From NCBI RefSeq assembly GCF_007565055.1, contig NC_044566.1:58139332-58203331 (forward strand): a stretch of DNA of 64,000 bases, read 5' to 3'. Of this stretch, positions 35,197-46,375 are shown in pieces; position 1 is the stretch's first letter, and each line of letters starts with the position of its first letter. This DNA is from Rhinopithecus roxellana (lineage: Eukaryota; Chordata; Mammalia; Primates; Cercopithecidae). Under the pieces are notes generated by a model that saw only the letters and a program-made list of their open reading frames with translations, did not search any database and had not been told where the DNA came from. A program made the position numbers and the translations under genes.

Positions 35197-35210
35197 CCAC
35201 CAGAGGGTGG
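35197..35210 (+). promoter_or_regulatory. CTCF-like motif
   Basis: CCACCAGAGGGTGG fits the CTCF core consensus CCASYAGRKGGCRS with one mismatch (T for C). Sequence match only; occupancy unknown. Confidence 0.25.
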
Positions 35211-35543
35211 AGAGGATAGAAATTTCCAGTCAACCTGTTAACAGCTTTCATAAGAGATCCGCTGAGGGGAGAAACTAAAACCACTGTCTGAAATGAGGTT
35301 TGCAGATTATCTATGCATTTAATGTATGATTTCTATGAGAGTAATCTGACCGTTCGGTGTCGGCTGCATGTGGCTTAGGTGGCAGCAGTAGCTTTGATGA
35401 AAACAGCCTTATAAATATGCACATAGATTTCTGTCTACACTGTAAAAAGTGAATAAATGTCTAGAAAACTCAATATTCAAAAATAAGTGTGGGCAGAAAT
35501 ACAGATCATTCAAACTTTAGAATGTTTTTTGTGACATGAATTA

Positions 35544-35579
35544 TTAGGTTGGTCATTCATATTGGTCAAATTTACCTAA
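35544..35579. mobile_element. Tiny mariner/MADE1-like palindromic remnant
   Basis: 36 bp starting TTAGGTTGGT and ending ACCTAA, flanked by TA on both sides, as for MADE1 with nearly all the interior deleted. Too short for a firm call. Confidence 0.35.
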
Positions 35580-35675
35580 TAATTGCCAAATTATTAGCAA
35601 AATCATACATAAATAGATTTCACAAACAAGAAACCAGAATGAGGAACTTCTCAGCTTCCTTGAGGCTATATTTAT

Positions 35676-35770
35676 CTAGCTATACACATATATACGCATA
35701 TATAAGTATGAAAGTATAGATTTTAATAAATATATGTCTGTATATATGTAGTCACATATAAGTGCATGTA

Positions 35771-35800
<30 letters not shown>
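35676..35800. repeat. TA/TG-rich simple repeat with (TG)n core
   Basis: Degenerate ATAT/ACAT stretch ending in about 13 TG units (35768-35794) and TATATATA. Confidence 0.9.
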
Positions 35801-35801
<1 letters not shown>

Positions 35802-36364
35802 TATAGGGTGGCAGGGCTTTATATTGCTTTGATGAACTTTTTTCCTAAGTAAAATTCTGATTTTCTGTATTTCCAGAATGTAACCATGCAAAATGAGTTA
35901 ACATCTGCAGAGTACTTTGAAATGAGCATCTTCCTTTTAGGGTTCTTATTACTACCCCTCACTCTTCTGCCGAAGGTGACTTGCTTATGTATTTTTTGAG
36001 ATGCAGACAACTGTACCAAAGAGCTGTGCATCCTCTGAAGATTCTTTTTCTCAAAGAAAGCAATTCTCATTCCTTTCTTTTCTGGGCAGAAGACAAATTA
36101 GTGACCTCTGGGGAAATTTCTCACCTGAATTAAGAATTACCTGAGTCAAGTATCCTTCAGCTATTCCTTTTCAGAAAGCTTTAAAGTTGGTCTTTGCCCA
36201 GAGTCTGACTGCCCAGAGGTCAGTGGATGGCAGGTAGATGTTTCTTGTTTTGCTGCCTGGTACAGCAGTATCTTTTCATTTCTTGCTCTGGAGAACTCCT
36301 CTCTCTCCAACACCCACGCAATCACACACACACACCTGCTATGTTTGTATGAAGCCACAGAGCA

Positions 36365-36378
36365 CCAGCAGGGAGCGG
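36365..36378 (+). promoter_or_regulatory. CTCF-like motif
   Basis: CCAGCAGGGAGCGG fits the CTCF core with one mismatch. It lies 1.2 kb from, and in the same orientation as, the motif at 35197. Confidence 0.25.
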
Positions 36379-37165
36379 CTGTTTGCTGAATGTCAACAGA
36401 ATCATAAAAGTTCTCCTGGGCACCCCTTCATTTAAAACACCCCAGATATAAGATTGTTTATCAGAATTCACACTACATTTTGCTCAGTTGAAACATTCCC
36501 TTTTATTTAATAAATTGTGTCGATGAATTCATTTTTCCAGAAAATGTTAAAGATATACGCTATATGTAACTAAAATATTAAAATTATCAAATTAACCTTA
36601 TTAATAAACTCTCTTTTCACTTAAACATAAATCAATCCAAATGGTATCTGCTTCAGCAAAATGCATTAAGCTTCTCTGAGCTGGACTTTAAATGAGCTGT
36701 CAATTCATCTGTATATAATTGCATGGATGTGTGAATATAAAACATGTGAATCAGCAGTACATTCTTGTTTATGACATTTTCAACCTATATAGCTCATGTA
36801 CCTGAAATAAACATCTTTTAAAAGAAGAGAAAATGAAGCTCATGAAGAAAAACAAGTGGGTATTTACAGTTTATACTTTTCCTTCCTACAGCTTTTTTCT
36901 TCTCCTTTCCCTGTCTTCCCTTTGTCTCCTTCCACAATCAAATGTTTCCAGTTGCATCAAATAGAGGGATATAGAGAGCTGATGGTGAAAACAAAGTTCC
37001 ACGTTCTCTGTATTAACCAGCTTAAATTCTTCCATCATAATTCAGGTTATGGCAATGACTTGCCCTCTTGCTAGAACTTGCTGCCATTTCCTGTGATGAA
37101 CATCTGGATTCAGATTCTTTCTCAGCAGTATGTTAGCATTGAGACTGGAGTGTTTGTCCTAGAAC
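36379..37165. other. Single-copy stretch without recognised gene
   Basis: No gene or repeat recognised. The 72-codon frame at 36856-37074 has no known motif. Confidence 0.5.
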
Positions 37166-37169
37166 AAGA

Positions 37170-37259
37170 TCCTCCACATATACCTTTGCATTCTCTCCAT
37201 TTCACAGATGAAGAAACTGAGGTTTGCGGAAGTGAGGTTACTCATTCAGACGCATCACT
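37170..37259 (-). mobile_element. MIR, antisense, part 1 (split by AluJ)
   Basis: 'cacagatgaagaaactgaggtttgcggaagtgaggttact' is antisense MIR. It continues after the Alu at 37577-37640. Confidence 0.85.
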
Positions 37260-37273
37260 AATAAGCAAGATTT

Positions 37274-37562
37274 TTTTTTAGGTGGCGTCTTGCCCTGTTG
37301 ACCAGGCTGGAGTATAGTGGCCCAGTCTCTGCTCACTGCAGCTTCAACCTCCCAGGCTCAAGTGATCCTCCAACCTCAGCCTCCCGAGTAGCTGGGACTA
37401 CAGGCGTGAACCACCATGCTCAGCTAATTTTAAAAATATTTTTAGTAGATAGGCGTTTCTCCATGTTGGCCAGACTGGTCTCGAACCCCTGACCTCCGGT
37501 GATCCTCCCACATTGGCCTCCCTGGGTGTTGGGATTACAGGCATGAGTCACTGTGCCTGGCC
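37274..37562 (-). mobile_element. AluJ, minus strand, with target-site duplication
   Basis: Antisense Alu of J type. The flanks AATAAGCAAGATTT (37260-37273) and AATAAGTAAGATTT (37563-37576) are target duplications. It splits a MIR. Confidence 0.95.
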
Positions 37563-37576
37563 AATAAGTAAGATTT

Positions 37577-37640
37577 GATCCCAGATTTTTCTGGCTCAAA
37601 AGTCCTGTCTCCTGACTACCCTGACTCACACTCTCCTGGT
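37577..37640 (-). mobile_element. MIR, antisense, part 2
   Basis: 'gatcccagatttttctggctcaaaagtcctgtctcctgacta' completes the MIR split by the AluJ. Confidence 0.75.
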
Positions 37641-38228
37641 GCAAGGAAGATTCTTGCTAGTTCTTATTTAGGGGCTCTACCTTTTCCTTCCTCTCTGCCT
37701 CCATAGGGAATATTCATCCACAAATGAAAGCAGACCCTACCCAGGGATTTCCCCACCCTCCAAACTACATCACAACACATCAGGAGATGCTGGTCGTTTT
37801 ACTCAGTCTTTGCTGGCCTGGCTGTAAGCCCTCAAGCAGGAGGCTGGAGTTGTGGGTGGCAAGCCCTGGGGAGGCTGCTGCTGCAGGCAACAAGGTCAGC
37901 TGGAACCGATCGTGAAAATATCAATTTTTAAAGTTTGGGGAAATTAAACAAGTCATTAATTAAATCTCTACAGCAGATGAAATAACTTCAATGCTCTCGA
38001 GGGTGACTCTTTGCTCTCCTTTAAGTTCATTAAAGTATTTGAAATTTCAACAGACTGGATGTGAGGAACCACATTTTCTACCTGTCTGCAAAGATTTAAC
38101 AGTTTTACTACGTTAATGAAGGTTTCAGCACTCAAAGGGATGAGACTCCTGATGGTTCTGTATTAATCACGTGATGAACTCTACCAATTCACAGTTATGT
38201 TTATGACTCCATGATTTCCACATATGAA

Positions 38229-38365
38229 ATCTTATTGCATATCTATTTCTGGAGGTCTGTGTAAATGTTTCTTTACAATCTTTTTGCACATCTATTTCTG
38301 GAGGTCTGTATAAATGTTTCTTTACAATCTTATTGCATATCAAGTTCTGGAGGTCCATATAAATG
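38229..38365. repeat. 49-bp tandem repeat, about 2.8 copies
   Basis: Units begin at 38229, 38278 and 38327 with an exact period of 49 bp (ATCTTATTGCATATC... / CTGGAGGTCTGT...). Differences are a few substitutions. Minus-strand frames through it repeat the peptide pattern but have no gene context. Confidence 0.95.
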
Positions 38366-38739
38366 GCCTTCTCTAAATAAATAAAAAATACACCCCAAAA
38401 TGCATAACAGCAGGAAGGGAAAACTGTCAGATTGCTTAAATTTAGTTCTATTTACTAAAATTTGTGTGACTAGGTTAATTATTGTTTGTTTAAATGAGGC
38501 CAATATGTCTGGCATTGATGTCTCAGGCACATGGAAGTGTTAGCTGAGCTTGGCTTTCTGATATTAAATGCTGTAGTTAAAAATTTGCTGGAAAAAATTG
38601 CATTTATAGCCATACTGTTAAAAAATTAGCCCTCAACAAAGACATTAAACCAAAAACAGAGTGAAAAGCTTTGCTAACTTTTTATAACTGTTGCAGACGT
38701 TAGGTAGCATCTGGTCTGACTTATTGGAGACACCCATTT

Positions 38740-38840
38740 ATTTTTATGCTTTATTAAATGTAATTTAGTAAACAAATATTTATTGAGCATCTGCTTGCTG
38801 CCTGACTCTGTGTTACATAGTGGGTAGTTGAAGTGCTGTT
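38740..38840 (-). mobile_element. L2 or MIR 3' end, antisense
   Basis: 'aacaaatatttattgagcatctgcttgctgcctgactctgtg' matches the antisense 3' end of L2/MIR. Confidence 0.6.
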
Positions 38841-39119
38841 AATTCTTCTGCAAAGGGGCCAAAAAACCCACGTAAGACTATAACAGATGCTTGGTTAATG
38901 TCATTTGAAACTGGATACTAAGATACTAAGTAATCTCCAAGTGAATGACGTACAAAAGCTGGTCACCACCCTTCAACAACGGAAAAGAACAACTCCTGTC
39001 TTTCTGTTTAGCAAATAATAAGTCTGCGTTTTGTTGATGTCTGGCCTGAGGCCTCTTTCCAGGGTTTGATTTTATAGATGACAACATTGGCTTCTTAGGT
39101 ACCTTCAGTTTCTGAAACA

Positions 39120-39647
39120 TCTGCTGATCCCTGCCCCGGGCAACCTACATTTAATGCTTCTTGGGTCCTTCTGGAATAAAGCCATGAATCTTTCATCTGG
39201 CATTCATGGTTTTCCCCCATCTGATCCCAGCCTGCTTTCCAGCCTCGTTCCTCACTAAGAACCTTCCTGTACTTTATGCTCCAGCCAATTCTGGCTACTT
39301 ACTTTCCCCACAAACAGGTCCCATCACTTGCTGACGTTGTTTCAAATGGCTCACCTCCTCACCCTTGCCCTTGAAAACCCTATCCACCCTCTAAAAAAGA
39401 CCAGGCCCTGAGTCCCCAGCCTGATGTGATTACTTCCTGATCTGAGTTCTGACAGATCATAGCTTATTTAATTTTATACTATCTGTTCCCTAGTTGGGTA
39501 TATTTTATTATTGGAGTACCTGTTTTATTTTTGCTATTAAATTGTAAAGTTTTAGGTGGAATAAATGTCTGAATCTCAGTCATCTTTGAACTCTGTACCA
39601 AAGCACTTCTGGAAATTAAATGTTCTTTGAATGAATAAATAAATGTA
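39120..39647 (+). mobile_element. L2 element, sense, 3' part
   Basis: Over 500 bp of L2 text ('cctgtactttatgctccagcc', 'ttaaattgtaaagttttaggtgg', 'tttgaatgaataaataaatg'). Confidence 0.85.
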
Positions 39648-40231
39648 GGCTTGACTCCCCATTCACCTTGGGCACTATGTTTATGGCCTGGAAGTGAGAG
39701 ATATGATCAGTGTTTAAGCTCCTCATTACCTTGCCTCCCTGCTTCTGTGCAAAAGTGTTCCTGCGCTGAATTTTAGGAAACCATTAGGCCAATCAGCCTA
39801 TTTCAAATAATAAGTCCTAGTGGTCATGTCTTCTGGCAGATCCCATTTATGCCAGCACCTCAGAGAACTGTGGCTTCCAGGTGTTGCAGATGAAGTGACA
39901 CATCATGACACGCACCATGCCAGTGGAATGGCCAAGAACAGAGCTGTCTCTGGGAAGAGGTAGATGAATTCCCTTCTCAGTTCACACTACAAAGGAACCC
40001 TGTCTACGGACTAATGAAACCCTTTCTGCTCACCTTGTTAAAGAGAATTGGGCATTGCCTCGGCCAGCCATAGTCAAAAATAAGTAAGTAAAAGTGTATC
40101 TTCCATCCCTCCTTTCTGTAACCTTCTGTTCCCTTCCAGCATCCTACTTTGCAGTCCCACCTTTTATGTTTAAAATGTACTAAGGAGTTGGAGATGCTAA
40201 TTTAGTATACTAACTTAGAATCCCCGTCTCA

Positions 40232-40522
40232 GGGCCAGGCACGATGGCTCACGCCTGTAATCTCAGCACTGTGGGAGGCCGAGGCGGGCGGATCACAAGG
40301 TGAGGAGATCGAGACCATCCTGGCTAACACGTTGAAACTCTGTCTCTACTAAAAATACAAAAAATTAGCCAGGCGTGGTGGTGGGCGCCTGTAGTCCCAG
40401 CTACTCGGGAGGCTGAGTCAGGAGAATGGCGTGAACCCGGGAGGCGGAGCTTGCAGTGAGCTGAGATCGTGCCACTGCACTCCAGCCTGGGTGACAGAGT
40501 GAGACTCCGTCTCAAAAAATAA

Positions 40523-40552
<30 letters not shown>
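40232..40552 (+). mobile_element. AluY, plus strand, with target-site duplication
   Basis: Complete AluY ('gagatcgagaccatcctggctaacac', 'gagaatggcgtgaacccgggaggcgg'). The tail evolved to (TAA)n (40524-40552). Target duplications AGAATCCCCGTCTCA and AGAATCCCTGTCTCA start at 40217 and 40553. Confidence 0.96.
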
Positions 40553-40553
<1 letters not shown>

Positions 40554-40568
40554 GAATCCCTGTCTCAG

Positions 40569-41773
40569 AAGTATTTTCAAGTTTTAAAAGTGTATAAAAA
40601 GACAATACTTCATAGAAACTAAGGTCTCTCTCTGGATGGAATTTCAGTCCTATGACCCCCTGTGGTCATGTCAATATAGTTTAGTGATAACATCTATGAT
40701 TCCATGTTGTGAAAATGATAGTACTTTCCAAGGTTTTTCAGAGGATAAAACGGGATATTGTTTTTATCAAGAAGTAGGAAGGATCTGAGATTTTAATCCC
40801 ACTCACAATCTCATGAGTTAGCCTGCCATAGTTACAGGACACTGGCAGAAGGCGTGAGACTCTTGTGTCAGAGACAAAGGACTTTGTTATTCACAGCAAA
40901 AGCAGAAGCCAGAGTATCAGCATTCTCTTGTACTAGTCCCCAAGCCCCAGTTCCCGCATGGCAACACAAAAAGGCAAGGAAATATCTGTATACATGATGG
41001 GCTCTGTTACAGAAGAACGCGGAACTTAGGAAAATGGATTATTTCTTAACAGGCGGTAACCATACTGTCCATTGCTCCAGAGTGAGACATTATGTTTATC
41101 GTACTGGACAGTAAGTACACATACTCCTAGCTTTGGAGGGAGATACTGTATCAATCTTGCAAAGCTGTTTGGTATATACAAACATTTTGAAAAAAATAAT
41201 CCAGAACAAAGGCAGTCAGTGCCTCTGCTTGAATCACTTGCAGCAATGTGAGTAACCCATGGAGCATTGTCTCCCAACCTGAAAAGCATGAGTCACAATA
41301 CCTGGCAGTAATGACTTGGTCTCTGTGATTATTACCATTAAGTCACAAAGATGATTCTACCTTAGTACCCGAAGGATGATCTCATTCAGTTACAGTGAAA
41401 ATGAAAGGCAAATACAAACAAGTCATCATGCATCATACATTTTAGGAATTGAAATAGATCCTATCCATTCATGGGTACCCAAACAGAGTCAGAGCCTCGA
41501 GAAGAGGTTTTGTTTATTATGGTGTTGCCTCTGCAGTTCTGGCACACCCGGTGCTGTGCTGTTTCCTGGGACAAAATAAATAAGCTGAGGCCACTGCCCA
41601 TTCTTTGGAGAGTTTAATCTCTCCACTTTTGAGGTATTGCTCACTGATTCAGTATGCAGAGCCAGGACTCACTTCTTTCTTGCAGAATGAATCTGCTGAG
41701 GTTCGTTTCCTTCTAAAAATAAACATGCACCCAGACATCCTGTCTTCAAAATGCCATTGGTTTTTCCCCTTAG
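40569..41773. other. Single-copy stretch upstream of the candidate exon
   Basis: No repeat family recognised. The open frames (41026-41289 minus, 41376-41579 plus, 41649-41993 minus) have no known content. The final 30 bases give a polypyrimidine tract and TTAG. Confidence 0.45.
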
Positions 41774-41844
41774 GTTGAAATGACAGAGGATGATTTTGAA
41801 TGGAAATGGAAGCATCATCTAAACAACTTGGAAAGCTCTGAGAG
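41774..41844 (+). CDS. Candidate internal coding exon, gene unknown
   Basis: Best exon-like segment in the window. It is preceded by a good acceptor (TTTTTCCCCTTAG) and followed by a consensus donor (GAGAG|GTAAGT). Of the three plus-strand frames only the one beginning at the first base is open, and it is open over the full 71 nt: 23 codons plus two bases (phase 0 to 2). The peptide starts VEMTEDDFEWKWKHHLNN and is hydrophilic and Trp-containing, unlike translations of nearby repeats; no repeat overlaps it. I do not recognise the protein. Frame-compatible downstream partners would be the open segment 53786-54014 or a short terminal reading at 54940. A chance match remains possible, since one such donor per window is expected at random. 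Confidence 0.35.
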
Positions 41845-42123
41845 GTAAGTTTCTTCAGGATGGAGTGGAAGGTCACACTTGTTTGTCCTGTGTGTTCCCT
41901 TTCTTCTGTCCCTTGAATAATCCTTCCCCGCAAAAAGAAGGCTGCTGTTCTCCTAACACTTGGCTTTCTTGTCTCCAGGGAAAAGTAATTCATTTACACT
42001 AAACACATTTGCCCCAGGCATCTCGTATATGTGGCACCTAATATGAGCTCAATAAAAAAAGTTTTTAACCTTGTTACTGAGGGATCCCATATGTTCTCCC
42101 TCCCAAGAAACGTATGAATTTTT

Positions 42124-42421
42124 ATTATTATTCATTTTTGAGATGGAGTCCTGCTCTGTCACCCAGGCTGCAGTGCAATGGCTTGATCTCGGCTCACTGC
42201 AACCTCCGCCTCCCCGGTTCAAGTGATTCTCCTGCCTCAGCCTCCTGAGTAGCTGGGATTGCAGGTACGCACCACCACGCCTGGCTAATTTTTGAATTTT
42301 TAGTAGAGACAGAGTTTCTCCATGTTGGCCAGGCTGGTCTTGAACTCCTCATCACAGGTGATTTGCCTGCCTCGGCCTCCCAAAGTGTTAGGATTAAAGG
42401 CGTGAACCACTGCGCCTGGCC
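42124..42421 (-). mobile_element. AluS, minus strand
   Basis: Complete antisense Alu. The flanks 'gaaacgtatgaattttta' (left) and 'gaacatttgaatttta' (right) are a diverged target duplication. Confidence 0.93.
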
Positions 42422-42422
42422 T

Positions 42423-42496
42423 GGAACATTTGAATTTTAATACAAAATAGACCGTTTAGAACATATGAATTTTAATAAAAAATAGACCTGTTTAGA
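42423..42496. repeat. 37-bp tandem duplication
   Basis: Two adjacent copies of a unit starting GAACATTTGAATTTTAATA, diverged by a few changes. The left flank of the neighbouring Alu carries a third partial copy as its target duplication. Confidence 0.85.
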
Positions 42497-42639
42497 AGAG
42501 GATTGATGATCTAAAAGCGTGAACCTCTAACTGATGTTCTGATACTAGTGAGAAAAGTAATTTGGGGCAGGGTGGGGGTGAGTTTGTATTTCTGCTTCCT
42601 TTCCTGAGACAAACATGACTGCCCTGTTTATATCAGAAG

Positions 42640-42830
42640 ATCATTGAGAGCTGCTGCTTCTCAAATGTAAAGTGTGCGAAATGGGTGTGAATCACATGGG
42701 GATCCTACAAAATGCACATTCTGATGCAGCAGGTCTGGGTGGGCCCTGCACTTTTGTGTTTCCATCAGGCTCTCAGGTGGTCTCAAGGCTGGTGGTCCAC
42801 TGACCAGTTTGAGCATCAGGGATGGGGAGA
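42640..42830 (-). mobile_element. MER5A-type hAT transposon
   Basis: Near-complete antisense MER5A: 'attctgatgcagcaggtctgggtgggccctg', 'caggctctcaggtgg' and 'ctggtggtccactgaccagtttgag'. Confidence 0.8.
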
Positions 42831-44534
42831 ATTTTGCTAAAGAAGGCTTGAGGTGGAGGAGAGGGGGGCAGATTCCTGGGGCTGCTTGGGCTTCCAGACA
42901 GAGCCCTCTGTGGCTTCCCTGAACCCAGGAGTCTCCCTTGAGAGGGCTTAACCCCGCTGGTTACTCCCATGCCTCTGCACACCCTCCCTACCCAGTCCAC
43001 AAAAGCAAGTCAGGGGAAGTAGTGAAGGTGGGGAGGGCAGATGAAAATCTCCCTAGACAGCACAACCCTGAACTCACACAGCACCCAGCTCACCGCGACT
43101 GGTGCAGCTCTGGGCTCTGGGCTCTGAGAGCAGATGGCAGGTGGGCAGCATCCCATGGAGGACCTCGGCCCCTACCATACCCTCTACCCTGGGTAACTCT
43201 CACACCTCTCTCCTCAGCTCCTTCCCAGGCTGAACAGAGAGTCACCTGAAGAGCAGACTGTCTGCTGATCATTAATCACATCCCCAAGACCTTGTGTCAT
43301 GCCCAGACACCGAGCTGGCGGAAGACGGCTGGCTTTAGAGAAAGCTGCTCCAGTGTGAGTTAGGAGGCGCTATGATGTGTCACTTTCTGATCTCAGTAAC
43401 ATTGCTGGGCTTACAGAGCAAGAAGGAAAGAAACCCGTATGTTCTCATGCCTTGATAGCTTATTTCCTAAAACAATACAAAACGAGCAAACTAAAGCAAT
43501 TTTTAGAATGTTGCTGCAGATCAAAACTCCAGTGACTTTCAGCATGCATATATTGGTTGAGGGGTTTTGGGTTACTAACTACAATCTGCCCAAGGTGGAT
43601 TAAACCATTTTTTCTTTAGATTCTAGTGCAGAGGTGTCCCCAGGGCCCCGGCCAGTTTACTACCTTCTCGCACCCCTTTCTTACTGTGCTCCCCATGTAA
43701 ACCACTGTGCTCAGCTCCCCTCCATGCCTGGGCACCTCTCCCAAGCCAGGCCTGTGTGAGTGAGCTTGCATCTCCTGCTTCTCACTTACTCTACCATCCC
43801 AGTTCAATTCCTGAAGCTAAGCAGACAAGTGAATTTGCAGTAATGTTTTAGTGAAAACTAGCTCAAGACAGCCTCAGATATGTCCTATACAAATCATTCT
43901 GCATTGCTGGTTCCCACGGAAGAATGGGAGCTGGGCAAGAATGGACCAGGAGAGTCAGCTTCCTCTCCACTTCCACCCAAACTGCAGAAGTGCTGCCTGC
44001 TTTATGTAATCACCCAAACAAATAGCAAAGGAACGTGCTAGAGCCGTCAGGCATGTAAGACTAGCCTACAGACAGGGAGAGTGGTGGCTAAGCAAACTGT
44101 GGCTGCAACAATCTGACTCAAAAAAATCCACCCCATCTCCATGATTTTCTTATCACAAGGCTTTGTCCCCTCTTAGACCTGTCAGGGTTCCCAGATAACA
44201 AAAATGCTGTGTTGTATAGACATGTCTATCCAAGGGTGGATAAGTGCCAAATTCTCCCGTGAGAAGCTTTTCTTTGGAAAAGAGATCTCAACCATGTGAA
44301 GTAAGGGGACCTGGAGGGGCCAATGTTAGTGAGTTGGGAAGAGGCTGCAGGGCATGGTGAGGATGGGAGAGGGCTTTGTTGAGGCTGCAGCTTTGAATTT
44401 TTGTTGACATTTTCAGAAGCGTGATCTTCTATTGCTGTATGTCTTCTGTGACTCTTGTTTTGCCTTTTAATTACACGTAGATAATAATCCCTCCAACTAC
44501 CATCCTCTCAATGAAGAAAGCAGTGCTTTTGCAA
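42831..44534. other. Single-copy, relatively GC-rich stretch
   Basis: No gene recognised. 42830-43320 is the most GC-rich single-copy part of the window. It holds overlapping open frames on both strands (42773-43272) and a strong acceptor-like tract ending CTCCTCAG at 43217, but the frame after it closes quickly. No repeat family seen. Confidence 0.45.
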
Positions 44535-44549
44535 AAGAAGGAGGCCTAA

Positions 44550-44870
44550 GGCCTGGCACGGTGGCTCACGCCTGTAATCCCAGCACTTTGGGAGGCTGAG
44601 GTGGGTGGATCACCTAAGGTCAGGAGTTTGAGACCAGCCTGACCAATATGGTGAAACCCTGTCTCTACTAAAATTACAAAAATTCGCCGGGTGTAGTGGC
44701 ATGTGCCTGTAGTTCCAGCTACTTGGGAGGCTGAGGCAGGAGAATTGCATGAATCTGGGAGGTAGAAGTTGCAGTGAGCCGAGATCCCACCACTGCACTC
44801 CAGCCTGGGAGACAGAGCAGGACTCCATCTCAAAAAATAATAATAATTTAAAACTTCATCTCAAAAAATA
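44550..44870 (+). mobile_element. AluS, plus strand, with duplicated tail
   Basis: Complete Alu. Target duplications: 'aagaaggaggcctaa' before and 'aaagcagggggcctaa' after. The 3' end ('catctcaaaaaataa') occurs twice, an internal tail duplication. Confidence 0.94.
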
Positions 44871-44887
44871 AAAGCAGGGGGCCTAAC

Positions 44888-45627
44888 AAGATGATCTAGC
44901 TGTGACATTTGAACACCAGTGAGAATGGGCTATTGGAACAGGCCAGGTGCACATTCTCACTATTCCTCAAATCATCTGACCAAGATGGCTCTGCCCTGTT
45001 TATATCAGATCACATTCTTGGGTTAAAATACTGCTGAAATGAGTGATTACCAATGAGGAGACATGTTTTCAACTTCTGTCCTCTTTCCCTACTCCATCTC
45101 TCTCCTCTACCATTATGTCCTGGCTCCTCAGAATTCCGTGGCACACAGGGTCCCTTCTCTCCCTCATGGCAGACCATTACCCCAATCTCTGCACCACCTG
45201 AAATTCCAGTGGGACTCTAGACAATACTATCATGTGACTTTCTTATCAATGTGTGATGAGTGACCGGCTGTTTGGTGGAACTGCAGCACAATTTATAAGG
45301 TTGGGATTCCCATTTCAACATTTGCTTCCCTAAGATATCTGTGAATGAATATAAAGCATGTTGGGAGAAGGGAGATAAAAATATATATGTACAGCACATA
45401 GCTCTTCCATTTCAGGGGTTGGTATGGATGAGGTCTGCTGAGTTCTAGAAGTATTTCAGGATTTGGGTCAGTTATGCAGAAGTCTTAGAGAGGTTTAATG
45501 TGGTAGTCATGGTGGGGTGCTCTATAAGGTCCTAGACAATAATGCCCCCAGATTCACCTGGTCCGGGACTCGCAGTTCCCGGGTTGAGTCATACTCAGAC
45601 CCATTCTAAAGCGCTGGGGAGACTCTG
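44888..45627. other. Single-copy stretch without recognised gene
   Basis: No gene or repeat recognised. Small open frames at 45063-45263 and 45217-45399 have no known motif. Confidence 0.5.
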
Positions 45628-45712
45628 TGTGCCAGTGTGTGCATGTGTGTGTTCTGAGTGTATGTGTGCATGGGGGGGCGGGTGGGATGTGTGTGAATGT
45701 GTTAGGGATGAG
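45628..45712. repeat. Degenerate TG-rich simple repeat
   Basis: Interrupted TG/TGTA units with a short G-run (GGGGGGGCGGG) in the middle. Confidence 0.85.
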
Positions 45713-45834
45713 GTAGACCTGGCTTGGTTATCTTCTCCCTGGCTGACTTCTGCCAACTTATCACCATGGCTGTGCTTTCATTCTTCTCAAAATCTGCTAT
45801 TGAATGACCTTATGCTCTTAATGACCTTCTCATT

Positions 45835-46010
45835 AAGATCATGCTTTTGGAACCAAACAGGGACTGAATGTCATTTCCACCACTTACTCACTATGACCTG
45901 GGGCCAGTTGCCTGAACTCTTTATGCTTTAGTTTTCTCATTTATCAAATAAAGATAATAATAAGCTGTCATGAGAATCAAATAGGTTAATTCACACAAAG
46001 CACTTACTTA
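45835..46010 (+). mobile_element. MIR, sense
   Basis: 'tccaccacttactcactatgacctggggccagttgcctgaactc', 'tttagttttctcatttatcaaataaagataataa'. Confidence 0.9.
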
Positions 46011-46159
46011 ATCTCCCCAAGCAAACGTTTCTCAAATAGTAAATAGTTTCTTGTAAAGATCAGGGGTACATGTGAAATCACCTTGCCAAGTGCCTTTACA
46101 TTAGGCAGCATATGAGGGGAGGTTATTAAATGTAAAACCAATAATCACACCTTATTCTA

Positions 46160-46375
46160 TGATGATGGACAAGTATCCTGATGAGCGCCTGCTATGTGTT
46201 AGGACTTCTGGTGATCTCATGCAATTTCCTCATGATTTTTACCATAAATTCTATAATATTTGGGGAAACTGTTCAGAGAGGCTGGGTCCTTTGTCACTTG
46301 AGTTAGTAACTGGGAGAGCAAGGATTTGGACTTGGATCTATGTGGCCTCAAAGCCATGTATTTTTTCTTCTACGC
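46160..46375 (-). mobile_element. MIR, antisense
   Basis: 'gagcgcctgctatgtgttagg', 'ggggaaactgttcagagaggc' and 'taactgggagagcaaggatttgga'. Confidence 0.85.

Larger units (their letters stand above)
34532..35675. other. Single-copy stretch, possible conserved non-coding DNA
   Basis: No repeat recognised apart from a tiny mariner-like palindrome at 35544-35579. It contains a CTCF-like motif at 35197-35210. No coding exon recognised. Confidence 0.45.

Noticed and set aside
43196..43270. Strong acceptor-like tract ending CTCCTCAG
   Set aside because: All frames after it close within 17 codons and no donor follows at exon distance.
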